From positions 61,583 to 125,582 of the forward strand of contig CAZXGJ010000003.1 in assembly GCA_964639955.1 (NCBI GenBank): a DNA stretch of 64,000 bases, given 5' to 3'. The notes below the pieces were generated by a model. That model had not been told where the DNA came from. It saw only the letters and a program-made list of their open reading frames with translations, and did no database searches. Each line of letters opens with the position of its first letter. Position 1 is the first letter of the stretch. The translations under genes and the position numbers were made by a program. Below, one piece after another: positions 37,301 through 46,276 of this stretch. Source of the DNA: IGN2 sp964639955. GTDB taxonomy: Bacteria; Bacteroidota; Ignavibacteria; Ignavibacteriales; Ignavibacteriaceae.

Positions 37301-37817
37301 CGTAGCCTGTGATTCTTATATTAACATTGCCTGGATCATTAGTCTTTTTAACAATTTTAAATGATTCTTGCGCTTCAATAGGTGTTAAACCTGTAATTGA
37401 ATTTGGAAATACTGAAAAAACTGCCCAATCTTTGCCGTAACCACTTTGCAGTGGACCTTCATATTGATATGAAATGCTGTTCATATCAATTATATATCTG
37501 TCCTCTAAGTCAGAATACTGTAATTTACCATCTGGTAAAGATGGTTTTACATTGAATTCCAACCAATCTCCTTCTATTATTAATTCAGCTATTACATGCC
37601 CTGCTGTGACAATTTTTCCATTTGGAATTATAAATCCAGTAGCGCATAAGTTTTGCTCTACATATGGATCATACGTGAGGATAATTCTTCCAATGGCTGG
37701 ATCGATTGACGAAACTCTGTCATCTGGTTCACATATGCTTTCCGGTTCTTCCTGCGCAAAAACACATATATTTAGGAATAAAGCAAAAGTGATGAAATAT
37801 AAAATATTCGATTTCAT
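34311..37817 (-). CDS. Trypsin-like serine protease with T9SS sorting domain
   Basis: 1168 residues. After a signal peptide (about 1-21) comes a chymotrypsin-fold domain with His in TAGHV (about 75), Asp in KDWAVFSV (about 130) and Ser in GNSGSPIV (about 211). A long beta-rich middle (about 300-1080) has sialidase/BNR-like segments such as SSNSGYSKNYSP and WLGYRDS, suggesting a propeller for binding. The end is a type A sorting domain (FPNPFNPAT to SGVYIYRLN, about 1085-1168). Likely an extracellular protease or surface adhesin. Ribosome-binding site AAGGGAGG precedes the start. Confidence 0.88.
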   Translation of the reverse strand: MKSNILYFITFALFLNICVFAQEEPESICEPDDRVSSIDPAIGRIILTYDPYVEQNLCATGFIIPNGKIVTAGHVIAELIIEGDWLEFNVKPSLPDGKLQYSDLEDRYIIDMNSISYQYEGPLQSGYGKDWAVFSVFPNSITGLTPIEAQESFKIVKKTNDPGNVNIRITGYGKDNGTTNHIQQTAIGPYNHNEPNFPDFHKYITDTENGNSGSPIVDESTGFVIGVHCQGQCSGYGWNGGTSFTNTEFWNAVNLGDIITIDQKRESGSRLTGTNISHYETRFSDDSFLDYQIPSGSGIPFQFNKNNTETFRGLQELVNSPTEKYYQWNNLSDVTNHKSFLLNNTVTYYTSNFKQVYSNVSIKNEYPEVQGLNPPNDNVDFKDPWLIDYPDPNFGNAKRNRGMKQTGIDALIYKTRLAPFSPDFATNYDEDVYRGVFLNQPIETGKPYFSVRSQVQDVFLSQTNRWHKFYCYEWTGTNAIFQYPYNNETAIVFTNDNATVTAKLKGTQISNYQNAYSSNSQRRFIQTPDGVKHIVYTSMGKVWYELSTNGGSTWIIGNGGKPLSNVDSKNPAMSFYGNQVGIVWQEQYGISFKIKIAVFYGSNYSSSVIDTAAEEVLSYSHNANPVIAFGYSIAEQGNVMVAWSGAVYGLFYAQGIMMNLGFASSNGISWTSQTSLTGTDANSVNPTLAANHLVYTNPFIYHLAWEQKINASSSKINYCKAYYQNNLIQHSAIEEPSSNSGYSKNYSPLVELRQIINYEYVYVTWLGYRDSQQEESLEKGNAFSGGETRVLLKNKYTSWSVLGVYGDNVNNFGLNKGTAIISNVQIIGLAWSETYGSSFTNKAIKSPGTGTINILNTNGKDLQINNSVNFSDMYANSFQSVTSPYSFSLSQNFAGLSKENSIILFNGREGIVSRNDGQFYFALGDVSINGSNVDFIPLADSTQFFTAEDINSYFETVSFSVNSSSVLIYGVQYGITDSALCSSVLADGRQIYFKVELVDANNNQTLGLFDEITFTEENVYQYNNIGYQMDLTWIGEKTLKLRLVVQTNSEFDYAIAKRFSDQSVFLKNSLINIKYNDNLVVTEYALEQNFPNPFNPATTIKYQLPASGNVTLKVYDILGEEIATLVNEEKAAGRYEVNFYVSNLASGVYIYRLNVNDYVSVKKMVLLR

Positions 37818-37848
37818 AAATCCTCCCTTTTAATTGATAATAATTAAT

Positions 37849-38916
37849 TTATCTGGTTCCCATTGTTATTATTGCCTTTGGGTTAGCATACCCAACGGCA
37901 ACGACTAGGTTTTTCTTGCAATCAATATTATTTAAAGTTCCATAAATGCTTGTTTCCTGTATATAGCTTTTCCAGGTACTCCCGTTAAAATGAATGATCT
38001 CACCAAAGGCTCCGCAGGCAAACAAATCATTTATACTTTGACCTCTAACAGCGTATAAATAATAGTTAGTAATATCTGGGTGTAACCAATCCCACTCTAT
38101 AGTGGCATTGATATTATCTTTTGAATAAAGCCCATCTCCAGCAACGAAATATTTTTTTCCGCTCTTAAACCAAACCCCGTGAATGCTGTATGGGATCGAA
38201 TCTGTAGAAATATTTTGAACTGAGTTTCCTGTTATTCTAAATATTTTCTTATCATAAGTAACAAACTCCTTTGCGGCAACTGCGATAATCTCATAAGCTC
38301 CATTAGTACTATTATAATCTCCCCATATATCGTAGATATCTAAATCTGTTCCACTTTCTATGTTTGTCCAACTGCCGTTTTGATAGTGTACAATATTTCC
38401 AAAATCTCCAACTGCATATATGGAATTAGATTCCGAGCCCCAAAGTTTATTTATGGAAAAAGAAATTGGCAGACAGTAAGTTGCTATTTGTGTTGTCCCA
38501 TTTAATCTTGCTACCTGGCTGCCATTCATTGAAACCCAGATATCACTATCTGAAAAGACAAGAATAGAGGAAGCAGGGTAAGGTGTTCTATTTTGTTGTC
38601 CGCATATTGTATAAAACATAATTCTAAATAGTTTCCATTCCGCGCCATCCCAATGCACAGCATTGTATGCATTCGGGTCTGGTTGTCCAAGTGAATCATT
38701 CATATAAATCTCACCAACAGCCCAAATTGATGAATCATTTACGATCGCAACATCATTAAGTATACTGCTACTGTGCTCGCCAAATGTCCACGTCTGCCAA
38801 GCAAAGTTGTGGCTTGTTGTGTCTACTCCATTCCCGCTGCCATCTGGTTCTATTGAGTTACAGGAGAAATTCAAGAGTAAGATTAAGAGAAAAGAAAAAA
38901 CTGCTTTAGTGTTCAT
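37849..38916 (-). CDS. Beta-propeller lipoprotein
   Basis: 355 residues with lipobox LLNFSC (Cys about 20). Several repeats of the form SIWAVGEIY, DIWVSMNG and SIYAVGDFGNIVHYQNGSW suggest a 5-7-bladed propeller. No enzymatic motif is seen, and it lacks the T9SS sorting domain, so it should remain lipid-anchored. It lies 31 bases upstream of the T9SS protease gene on the same strand; they may form one transcription unit. Confidence 0.75.
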   Translation of the reverse strand: MNTKAVFSFLLILLLNFSCNSIEPDGSGNGVDTTSHNFAWQTWTFGEHSSSILNDVAIVNDSSIWAVGEIYMNDSLGQPDPNAYNAVHWDGAEWKLFRIMFYTICGQQNRTPYPASSILVFSDSDIWVSMNGSQVARLNGTTQIATYCLPISFSINKLWGSESNSIYAVGDFGNIVHYQNGSWTNIESGTDLDIYDIWGDYNSTNGAYEIIAVAAKEFVTYDKKIFRITGNSVQNISTDSIPYSIHGVWFKSGKKYFVAGDGLYSKDNINATIEWDWLHPDITNYYLYAVRGQSINDLFACGAFGEIIHFNGSTWKSYIQETSIYGTLNNIDCKKNLVVAVGYANPKAIITMGTR

Positions 38917-39398
38917 ATATGTTACCCTTTTTATTAATTCCTTGACAGCAAAATAAATAATTAAACACTAAACGTTTAGTTATTAAAAATAGGACATATA
39001 GATATGGTAACACTTTGGATAAGTTTTTCAGACCTCCTTTCCCAGGTTTTACGGGAAAGGAATTATATATTTCACAAAAACTTTTCAACCGGCACCTCTT
39101 TTACCTCAACAGTTAATTGAGAAAACAGTTCAAGAAAAATTTCTTCTTATCAAAATTAATACAAAGTTAAAAGCCCGTAACATTATATGCAATTATTGTG
39201 TTAAGTTTTCAATAACATTATTTGAAAAATATTTTAAAGAAAGAATATTTAAAAGTTTTTCCTACGACAAAACTGTTGTCGTTTAGCGAAGATGATGTCG
39301 TTTAATAACGTAATCGTAAAGCAAAATTTAGTCTTAATACTATTTCCAACAAATTTTTATTTTAACATCAGAATTTCACATTATTAATTTCAGGACCA
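38917..39398. promoter_or_regulatory. Divergent regulatory region
   Basis: 482 AT-rich bases between the propeller lipoprotein (minus) and the large synthetase-GNAT gene (plus). It contains a 14-bp palindrome ACTAAACGTTTAGT (38967-38980), a hairpin CCTTTCCC / GGGAAAGG (39036-39060), and a 7-bp hairpin ACGACAA / TTGTCGT (39264-39282) whose 3' part TGTCGTTTA recurs at 39296-39304. No coding frame or RNA gene is convincing. Confidence 0.5.
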
Positions 39399-42300
39399 AT
39401 GGAAGAAAAACGAACACCGCTGGAAATAGCCGGCGGAATTCTCGATAATATATTTTCAATTGCCGATAAGTTTATAACAGGACTAACTTCTTACGGTAAA
39501 AAAGATATAAGTGAGCAGCTTGAAACATTTGCTGAAACTCTTAAGCAAATTCCTCTCGAAAAAAGAAGCTTATCAAAAGAAGAATCAGAAGCAGTATTAA
39601 AAATTTTCATCGCCGCTGCACAGCCTGCCTTTGCAAAACAGTTTATGAGTGAAGTTGATAAAGAAGTTTATTTTTATTTCGGCACTTTTTTGAACGAACA
39701 ACTCACCAAAGGTGAAAAAGTTGAAAAACTTACCCAGGAATATTTAAATCTCTTCCGATTTCCTTCGCTGCTCAGAAGAATCTACGAGGAAAAGAAGTGG
39801 GAAAAACTCATTTACGATTTAATACTACAAAGCAATTACAATCTGAAAATTCTTTTCAACCAGAGATTAAGGGATTACCCTAAGAAAACTCTCTTCAAAG
39901 TAATTAGTGGAAATATCGTAACTGAATATAACTGGGAGAAATCTGCAAACCTGGTCCAGAGTTATCGCAATGCTTTCTATTCGCTTATCATTAGGGATAC
40001 AAAAGTAGCCTTCTTATTAGAGAACTGTCTTGAAATGGCTTTGCTCGATCTCGCCTGCCTGACTGGTGGAATTGTAAATGTGATGATTCCCGGAAATTCT
40101 GTCACCGAACATATTCGCTTTATTTTTAAACAGAGTAAAGCTTCTTTGCTGGTTGTTCACAACGAAAAACAGCTTTCAAAAATAAAAGCATTAAAAAATG
40201 AACTGCCTGAACTTAAAACCGTAGTTCTTCTTGAAGGTAGTTCAAGCGAAGACTGGGTGATTAATTTCGATGAATTTATTAAATCAGGGAAAGAACCCGA
40301 AAGTGAATTTGAAATTGGAATGAACGAACTTGCAACTATTATGTACACATCAGGAACGACCGGTGAACCAAAAGGAATAATGTTCTCACAAATGAATATT
40401 GTTTACAAAAGATTTTGCCGTGCAATGGCAATTCCTGAAATCGGAGACGAAGACAGGTTTATTTGCTTCCTTCCGTTGTATCATACTTTCGGAAGATATC
40501 TTGAAATGACCGGCTGTGTTTTCTGGGCTGCGGAATATTGTTTCCTCGAAAATCCATCTGTTGAAGCAATGATTTCAAATATGCAGCTTGTTAAACCAAC
40601 TGTCTTCATCAGCATTCCTAAAAAATGGATGCAGCTTTATGAATACATCACAAGCAAAGTTGACATCGAAGTTGATGATCATCAAAAAATAAAAAGTGAA
40701 CTAGACAAAGCAACCGGCGGCGAGTTGAAATGGGGACTTTCCGCAGCAGGTTATCTACCTCCCGATATTTTTATGTTCTTCCAGAAATATGGTCTTGAGC
40801 TGATGAGCGGTTTTGGAATGACCGAAGCAACGGGTGGAATAACAATGACTCCATGGAAAAGATACAAACCAAATTCTCTCGGCAAACCATTACCGGGAAT
40901 AGAAATTAAACTTGGCGATGATGGTGAAATACTTGTTAAAGGTCCCTATGTAATGCTCGGTTATTTCGACACGCCAAATTCTGAAACTTTCACTGAAGAT
41001 GGATGGCTGCCAACCGGTGATGTTATGAAAATGGATGAGGATGGTTTTATTCAAATTATTGACAGGAAGAAAGAAATTTATAAAAACATTAAAGGCGAAA
41101 CTGTCGCGCCTCAGAAAATTGAAAATCTTTTCCAGGATTTTGAAAATGTGAAGCAGGTGTTTTTGGTTGGCGATCACAGACCTTTTAACACTGTGCTCAT
41201 TTATCCGAATTATGATGATAAGCAGTCAATCATATTCGATATGGATGAAAAGCAGAAGCAGGAATATTTTTCTTCACTGATCGTGACCGTCAACAAATTC
41301 CTCGCTCCTTTTGAACGAATACTTGATTTCAGATTAATCGACAGAACATTTGATGATCAGCACGGAGAATTAACACCCAAAGGAACTTACAAACGAAAAG
41401 TGATTGAGAAGAACTTCTCGGAACTTATTGATTCGATGTACGCAAAAACTGATACGAGCGTTTATGCCGGCAATATTGAAATCAGAATTCCAAACTGGTT
41501 TTTAAGAGAGAAAGGTTGTCTTGGCAGAGATGTGGCTGCAAATGAAAAAGGTATATATGTACCAAAGCTGAATCTTTCATTAACACTTAACAAGACTGAA
41601 GAGAAAAATGTTTTTCGTATTGGAAGTTTTAATTACTCGGTAAGTTCACCATTCATTGACTTTCAGCTATTGTTAATTGATCCTTTATTGTGGATTGGAA
41701 ATAATGAACTTGTTTCTTTCACTGGAAATACAATTGTTCAGTGGCACAGACAAATAAAAGAATCAACTCAAATCAGATTTCACTCTGTTGCCATAAACAC
41801 TAAACCAACAGAGTTTGAACTGAAACAATTTAATAAAATAATGTCATCGTCAGAATATTCACTTCAGGGAATTCATCTGGCATATATGATATTATTATCA
41901 AATGAAGATAATATGTCGCTCGATTATTTAAATAAAATACTGGATGATCCAAAGAATAATCATTACCGGCTTGTGCTCAGGATTCTGTCAAGACCTATAA
42001 CATCATTAAACATCGAAATAAAAAGAAAACAATTTGCATCAATAATTAAAGGAGTTGATGAAAGAAAGTTTGGCGAACTGTTTAATTCTTTCATAAGTAG
42101 CGATAAGTACTTGCTCAATACTGAACTTGCAAATCAAATAGCTGTTAATTCAAAGGGAGAAAAAAGATTAGACTACATAGAAAAATTTATCAGTGATGAG
42201 GTTCAGCAACTAAGTAAAGATGATCAGGTAGAGAAAACAAACTTTGTTCACTTCTTTGAGTTGATTACTGTTTACGGTATCACACATCCCCAGTTATTCA

Positions 42301-44177
42301 GAAGAGTAAGAAGATTTTTAATGCGTCTTGCTGCTTTAGCTGAAAATGAGGGAGTTAAAAAACTTGCTGAAGCAAGCCTTGAATCTTTGACTTCAGGATT
42401 CAGAGAATGGCTCGGAGTAAATCGTAAAATTGCTGTTGATCTTGAAACCGGCGAAGAATATCAGTGGGAAGATGTCATTACTTTTGAAGAAGGTATCGAT
42501 CCTGATGACAGACAAAGAATAAAAAATGCAATCTCCAAGACTTCAGTTTTAAGAGAAGCCGTCTTTATGTTTTCCAAAGGTTTTCTGATAAGACTTGATG
42601 ATATCCTGCCGGGAGGAATCTGGATCAGCAAGCTTGAATCAAGATCAGATAAATCAATTTACAGAATAACCATTCAAACAAGATTTCAGGGAGCTTTTGA
42701 TTTCACAATTCATCTTAACCGAAATCTGCCTCCGGCAAAAGTAAAAGAAGAAATCAAATGGCTCATACTCGGCGGTATGAATAAAAAAGGAGAAAGACTT
42801 CTTCCACACTTCGGCGGATATATGGAAGAATATGAACTATGGACTGAAGCATTCGTACCGAGAGACAGTGTTGCGCGTTTCCTGGAAAGAGAAAATAAGA
42901 AAAACGACGATGAAGCAAGACAGCGTTTGCGTGAACTCTGGCCACACTTTGTCTGGAATGCTTCCGCTGCTTATATGAACTTCTGGGCTGTTACAAATTA
43001 TAAAATTCAGCTTGCTAATCCGCGTCCCGAAAACATTACTGTCCCAACGCACGATTACCAAACCGGTACTCTACTTTATTCGGTTTCGAAAAGAATCAAT
43101 TCGGTTTCACCAAAAGATTTCTTTCTCAATTTTTATAATCTTTTTGTAAAAGAAACTCTTGAGAAATATTCCTTTCTGGACAAGAAATCAATATGGAATT
43201 ATATTTTTTCAGGTGTAACTGAATGCGAAGGTGAGGAAAAAGCACTTGATTTAATCAAAAAGTTTGTCGAGGAAATAAAACTTGACAGCAAAATCGAAAA
43301 CCCGGACGAAATACAATTCCGTGCAGAAGAATTTGTCAGGAGCGTTACAAATGATGGATTCATTCCTAAAAATTTATTCTTTGCGATAAAAAGATTTCAC
43401 CGCTGGAGAGCTTTGAACCAGGATGCAGATATCAATGCACAAGCTCAGATGCTTTATGAACTTTATGAAACATATCAGCTCTTTGATTTTGAGAAAGAGT
43501 ACATCACAGCACGACCTAAGTTTTTCCTTAATACTGCCTTTGCAAAATCATCCGACGAAATAAAAACTGCATTGAGTAATATTATCAGAATGCAGCGTCT
43601 CGGTGAAGTAAATGCAGAAAAATCGCAGCAGCTTTATTCTGAACTTCTATCACTTCCAAATCTTTCCGAAGAAGAAAAATTCTTTTTTACGAGGTTAAAC
43701 TATCCTTATCTCAAGCCAAAGGACACCGCTGCATTAATCCTTTCAGAAAGTTTGGGTGCCGGCGCTTCAAATCTTGTAGTACAGCTTACTGATGAAGAAG
43801 GAAATCCATTCTTAATTCGCAGTCCTGTTTCACCAAAAGAAATATCAAAACTTCATTCGTTGTTTTTGGATTCCAATCTGGTCTTAAATTTCCGACCCGA
43901 ACACAGATTCCTTGTTGCTATTTCAGAACGGGGTTTTATTATCGGAGGATTATTTTATGAAATTATTGATGAGCAGACCGCTCATATGGAAAAAATTGTT
44001 GTCTCAGCACGTTACCGCAGAACAGGCATCAGTGAAAACCTGATGAACGAATTTCTGAAAAGATTAAAGAGCGAACACATCCGCTACGTTACAACCGGAT
44101 TCTTCCGACCGGAATATTTCTACAAGTTCGGATTTAAAGTTGAGAAGAAATATTCCGGATTGGTTAAAGAATTGTAG
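39399..44177 (+). CDS. Acyl-CoA synthetase-like / unassigned region / GNAT fusion protein
   Basis: 1592 residues, no signal peptide. Residues about 1-160 are a helical extension. Residues about 160-680 form an AMP-binding (ANL) domain with YTSGTTGEPKG (about 315), GFGMTEATGG (about 471), GWLPTGDV (about 534) and a C-terminal lysine motif TPKGTYKRKV (about 655), as in long-chain acyl-CoA synthetases. Residues about 700-1465 are unassigned, with a motif-rich part (LLPHFGGYMEEYELWTEAFVPR and ELWPHFVWNASAAY). Residues about 1470-1592 are GNAT-like (VSARYRRTGISENLMNEFL, FYKFGFKVEKKYSG). The fusion suggests fatty-acid activation tied to acetyl or acyl transfer. It probably heads the following lipid-related genes. 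Confidence 0.75.
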   Translation: MEEKRTPLEIAGGILDNIFSIADKFITGLTSYGKKDISEQLETFAETLKQIPLEKRSLSKEESEAVLKIFIAAAQPAFAKQFMSEVDKEVYFYFGTFLNEQLTKGEKVEKLTQEYLNLFRFPSLLRRIYEEKKWEKLIYDLILQSNYNLKILFNQRLRDYPKKTLFKVISGNIVTEYNWEKSANLVQSYRNAFYSLIIRDTKVAFLLENCLEMALLDLACLTGGIVNVMIPGNSVTEHIRFIFKQSKASLLVVHNEKQLSKIKALKNELPELKTVVLLEGSSSEDWVINFDEFIKSGKEPESEFEIGMNELATIMYTSGTTGEPKGIMFSQMNIVYKRFCRAMAIPEIGDEDRFICFLPLYHTFGRYLEMTGCVFWAAEYCFLENPSVEAMISNMQLVKPTVFISIPKKWMQLYEYITSKVDIEVDDHQKIKSELDKATGGELKWGLSAAGYLPPDIFMFFQKYGLELMSGFGMTEATGGITMTPWKRYKPNSLGKPLPGIEIKLGDDGEILVKGPYVMLGYFDTPNSETFTEDGWLPTGDVMKMDEDGFIQIIDRKKEIYKNIKGETVAPQKIENLFQDFENVKQVFLVGDHRPFNTVLIYPNYDDKQSIIFDMDEKQKQEYFSSLIVTVNKFLAPFERILDFRLIDRTFDDQHGELTPKGTYKRKVIEKNFSELIDSMYAKTDTSVYAGNIEIRIPNWFLREKGCLGRDVAANEKGIYVPKLNLSLTLNKTEEKNVFRIGSFNYSVSSPFIDFQLLLIDPLLWIGNNELVSFTGNTIVQWHRQIKESTQIRFHSVAINTKPTEFELKQFNKIMSSSEYSLQGIHLAYMILLSNEDNMSLDYLNKILDDPKNNHYRLVLRILSRPITSLNIEIKRKQFASIIKGVDERKFGELFNSFISSDKYLLNTELANQIAVNSKGEKRLDYIEKFISDEVQQLSKDDQVEKTNFVHFFELITVYGITHPQLFRRVRRFLMRLAALAENEGVKKLAEASLESLTSGFREWLGVNRKIAVDLETGEEYQWEDVITFEEGIDPDDRQRIKNAISKTSVLREAVFMFSKGFLIRLDDILPGGIWISKLESRSDKSIYRITIQTRFQGAFDFTIHLNRNLPPAKVKEEIKWLILGGMNKKGERLLPHFGGYMEEYELWTEAFVPRDSVARFLERENKKNDDEARQRLRELWPHFVWNASAAYMNFWAVTNYKIQLANPRPENITVPTHDYQTGTLLYSVSKRINSVSPKDFFLNFYNLFVKETLEKYSFLDKKSIWNYIFSGVTECEGEEKALDLIKKFVEEIKLDSKIENPDEIQFRAEEFVRSVTNDGFIPKNLFFAIKRFHRWRALNQDADINAQAQMLYELYETYQLFDFEKEYITARPKFFLNTAFAKSSDEIKTALSNIIRMQRLGEVNAEKSQQLYSELLSLPNLSEEEKFFFTRLNYPYLKPKDTAALILSESLGAGASNLVVQLTDEEGNPFLIRSPVSPKEISKLHSLFLDSNLVLNFRPEHRFLVAISERGFIIGGLFYEIIDEQTAHMEKIVVSARYRRTGISENLMNEFLKRLKSEHIRYVTTGFFRPEYFYKFGFKVEKKYSGLVKEL

Positions 44178-44292
44178 TAAGTGGAGTCCTCATTTAAGGT
44201 TGTCTCCTCTTACAGATATTTTCAAATTTTAGCTCATTTATTTAGTTTCAACCAGCTGTTTTATTAAAATAAATTAACAAACAGGAGAAAGC

Positions 44293-45021
44293 TTGAGCAG
44301 AGAAATACACCGCTGGTACAGCCCCAACCTCAACAAAGAAATGGAAATTGTTGTTTACGGACATTACGGTTTTGCATTGCTAATGTTTCCAACAGCAGCA
44401 GCAGATTTTTTAGAATATGAAAGATTCAAACTGATTGATTCCATCGGCTGGTTTCTTGGTGAAGGGAAAGTAAAGGCATTTTCAATAAACAGCATCAACA
44501 ACGAAAGCTGGCTGAATAATAACATGCATCCTGCTGATAAAGCAATCAGGCATCAACAGTACAATCGGTATATCGTTGAAGAAGTTGTTCCATTCATTCA
44601 TAATCATTCCAAAGGACTCGTACCTATTATTACCACCGGTGCATCTCTTGGTGCTTTGCATGCTGCAAATAATTTTTTTCGGCGCCCGGATATTTTCTCC
44701 GGCACAATTGCAATGAGTGGAAGCTACGATCTTAAAACCTACAGCAAAGGTTATTTCGATGACAATGTTTATTTCAATTCTCCTGTTGATTACCTGCCCA
44801 GTTGGGGAGATAATTATATGCTGGAAAAAATGCGGAAGGGAAAAATTATTATTGCTTCCGGTCAGGGAGATTATGAAGACCCGAATGCATCGAGAAGATT
44901 ATCAGATATTTTACATTCAAAAGGCGTTAACCACTGGCTGGATTTGTGGGGACACGATATGAAGCACGACTGGCCAACCTGGCGTCAGATGCTTCCATAT
45001 TTTTTAAGTAAGTTTAATTAA
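44293..45021 (+). CDS. Alpha/beta-hydrolase esterase
   Basis: 242 residues, starting with TTG at 44293 behind AGGAGAAAGC; no ATG suits the domain. The nucleophile elbow is GASLG (Ser about 116), with GQGDYEDP for the acid and GHDMKHDW for the His, as in the esterase D/putative-esterase group. No signal peptide. It follows the 1592-residue gene by 115 bases and is close to the lipid phosphatase gene. The substrate is not predictable. Confidence 0.82.
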   Translation: MSREIHRWYSPNLNKEMEIVVYGHYGFALLMFPTAAADFLEYERFKLIDSIGWFLGEGKVKAFSINSINNESWLNNNMHPADKAIRHQQYNRYIVEEVVPFIHNHSKGLVPIITTGASLGALHAANNFFRRPDIFSGTIAMSGSYDLKTYSKGYFDDNVYFNSPVDYLPSWGDNYMLEKMRKGKIIIASGQGDYEDPNASRRLSDILHSKGVNHWLDLWGHDMKHDWPTWRQMLPYFLSKFN

Positions 45022-45047
45022 TTGTTTCGTTTCTAATAATTTTTCTG

Positions 45048-45668
45048 ATGAACTGGAAAACTGTTATCAGCAATAAGAAATATCTGACTGAATTTACAAT
45101 TACAATTCTGCTTTTGATATTATTAATGCTGTCTTTCTCTCAGTTCCTCCTGTTTATTGAACAAAGAGAAGGTGTTACTTTAAACGATCCGATACTGAAT
45201 CTTTATACTCCTATCAATTTAACCTGGTTCACGTTTGCCGTTATTTATCTTTCAATTATTTTATTTCTCATCATCGTACATAAGAATCCCCTTAATCTGA
45301 TGATCGCATTGCAAGTGTACGGCTTGATGGTAGTCTTCCGTGCGGTTGCTATGTACCTTGTACCGTTGAATCCTCCGGTAAAAATGATTTTGCTTAACGA
45401 TCCTTTTGTTCAGCTATTCGGTCAGGGAGGTATACTCACAAAAGATTTATTTTTTTCGGGGCATACCGCTACCCTGTTTTTATTATACCTGTTGTCATCA
45501 GATAGGAAAATCAGGATAGTTTTCCTGGCGGCTACCATTGCGGTTGCTGCAGCAGTTTTAATTCAACATGTTCATTATTCGATTGATGTTTTTGCAGCAC
45601 CCTTCTTTGCATATACAAGCTTCAGATTAATTAAACAATTCAAATCGAAAACAACTAATAATCAATGA
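45048..45668 (+). CDS. Sphingomyelin-synthase-like (PAP2-related) lipid phosphatase
   Basis: 206 residues with six membrane segments. The catalytic pair is DLFFSGHTATL (about 132-142) and HVHYSIDVFAAPF (about 173-185), matching the D3 and D4 motifs of sphingomyelin synthase-related PAP2_C enzymes. Relatives transfer or cleave phospho-head groups of diacylglycerol or ceramide. In bacteria the role is less clear; candidates are a lipid phosphatase or a phosphocholine/phosphoethanolamine transferase. Next to an acyl-CoA synthetase-like fusion and an esterase, it supports a lipid context. Confidence 0.75.
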   Translation: MNWKTVISNKKYLTEFTITILLLILLMLSFSQFLLFIEQREGVTLNDPILNLYTPINLTWFTFAVIYLSIILFLIIVHKNPLNLMIALQVYGLMVVFRAVAMYLVPLNPPVKMILLNDPFVQLFGQGGILTKDLFFSGHTATLFLLYLLSSDRKIRIVFLAATIAVAAAVLIQHVHYSIDVFAAPFFAYTSFRLIKQFKSKTTNNQ

Positions 45669-45674
45669 ATTACT

Positions 45675-46013
45675 ATGGATACTGATAAAGCTCAAATAAA
45701 CACGATATCAAAATTTATTGACAGGGATTTCAAGACGGGTAATTCCGAATCTCTTATCCCTGCTTCAGATCATAGCTCAATTGAAGAGCTAAAAGCATAC
45801 CTTATTGAAAAATTGTCTTTCCTTTTAGAAAATAAGTTTGAAGTTTTGGTAAACATCCTTTACAAAATAGATGTGAACGAAAATAAGCTTCGCGAATTAT
45901 TTTCCGGCATCAACCGGGAATCTATTCCCGAAAAACTAACCGAATTGATTATAGAAAGAGAGCTTCAAAAAGCAAAATCCCGAATGTTATATAAAACCGA
46001 AGGGGATAGATAA
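45675..46013 (+). CDS. Small helical protein of unknown function
   Basis: 112 residues, almost all helical and charged, with a pattern ENKFEVLVNILYKIDVNENKLRELF in the middle. It has no signal, membrane helix or metal motif. It follows the lipid phosphatase gene by 6 bases. I do not recognise the family; similar short helical proteins occur in Bacteroidota. Confidence 0.6.
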   Translation: MDTDKAQINTISKFIDRDFKTGNSESLIPASDHSSIEELKAYLIEKLSFLLENKFEVLVNILYKIDVNENKLRELFSGINRESIPEKLTELIIERELQKAKSRMLYKTEGDR

Positions 46014-46276
46014 CATTTGTCATTTCAAATCTTTTGTTATTTTCCAGCCGTATTTTTTCTAAGCTGCAGTATTCTCTAAGTTCATAGATTCACTTGCCAC
46101 ATTACCTTCTGTAAATATTCTAATTTGTTGTATAACAGGCTTGATAATTGTAAAACTAATGTTTAACTTAAAGTAGTGTTATTAACCTCTTATATTACAT
46201 CAATTATAAAATGATAAAATTGATATCTCCCAACGCTCAAAATCAAATTATCCTTAATAATTAAGGAGAAAGAGAA

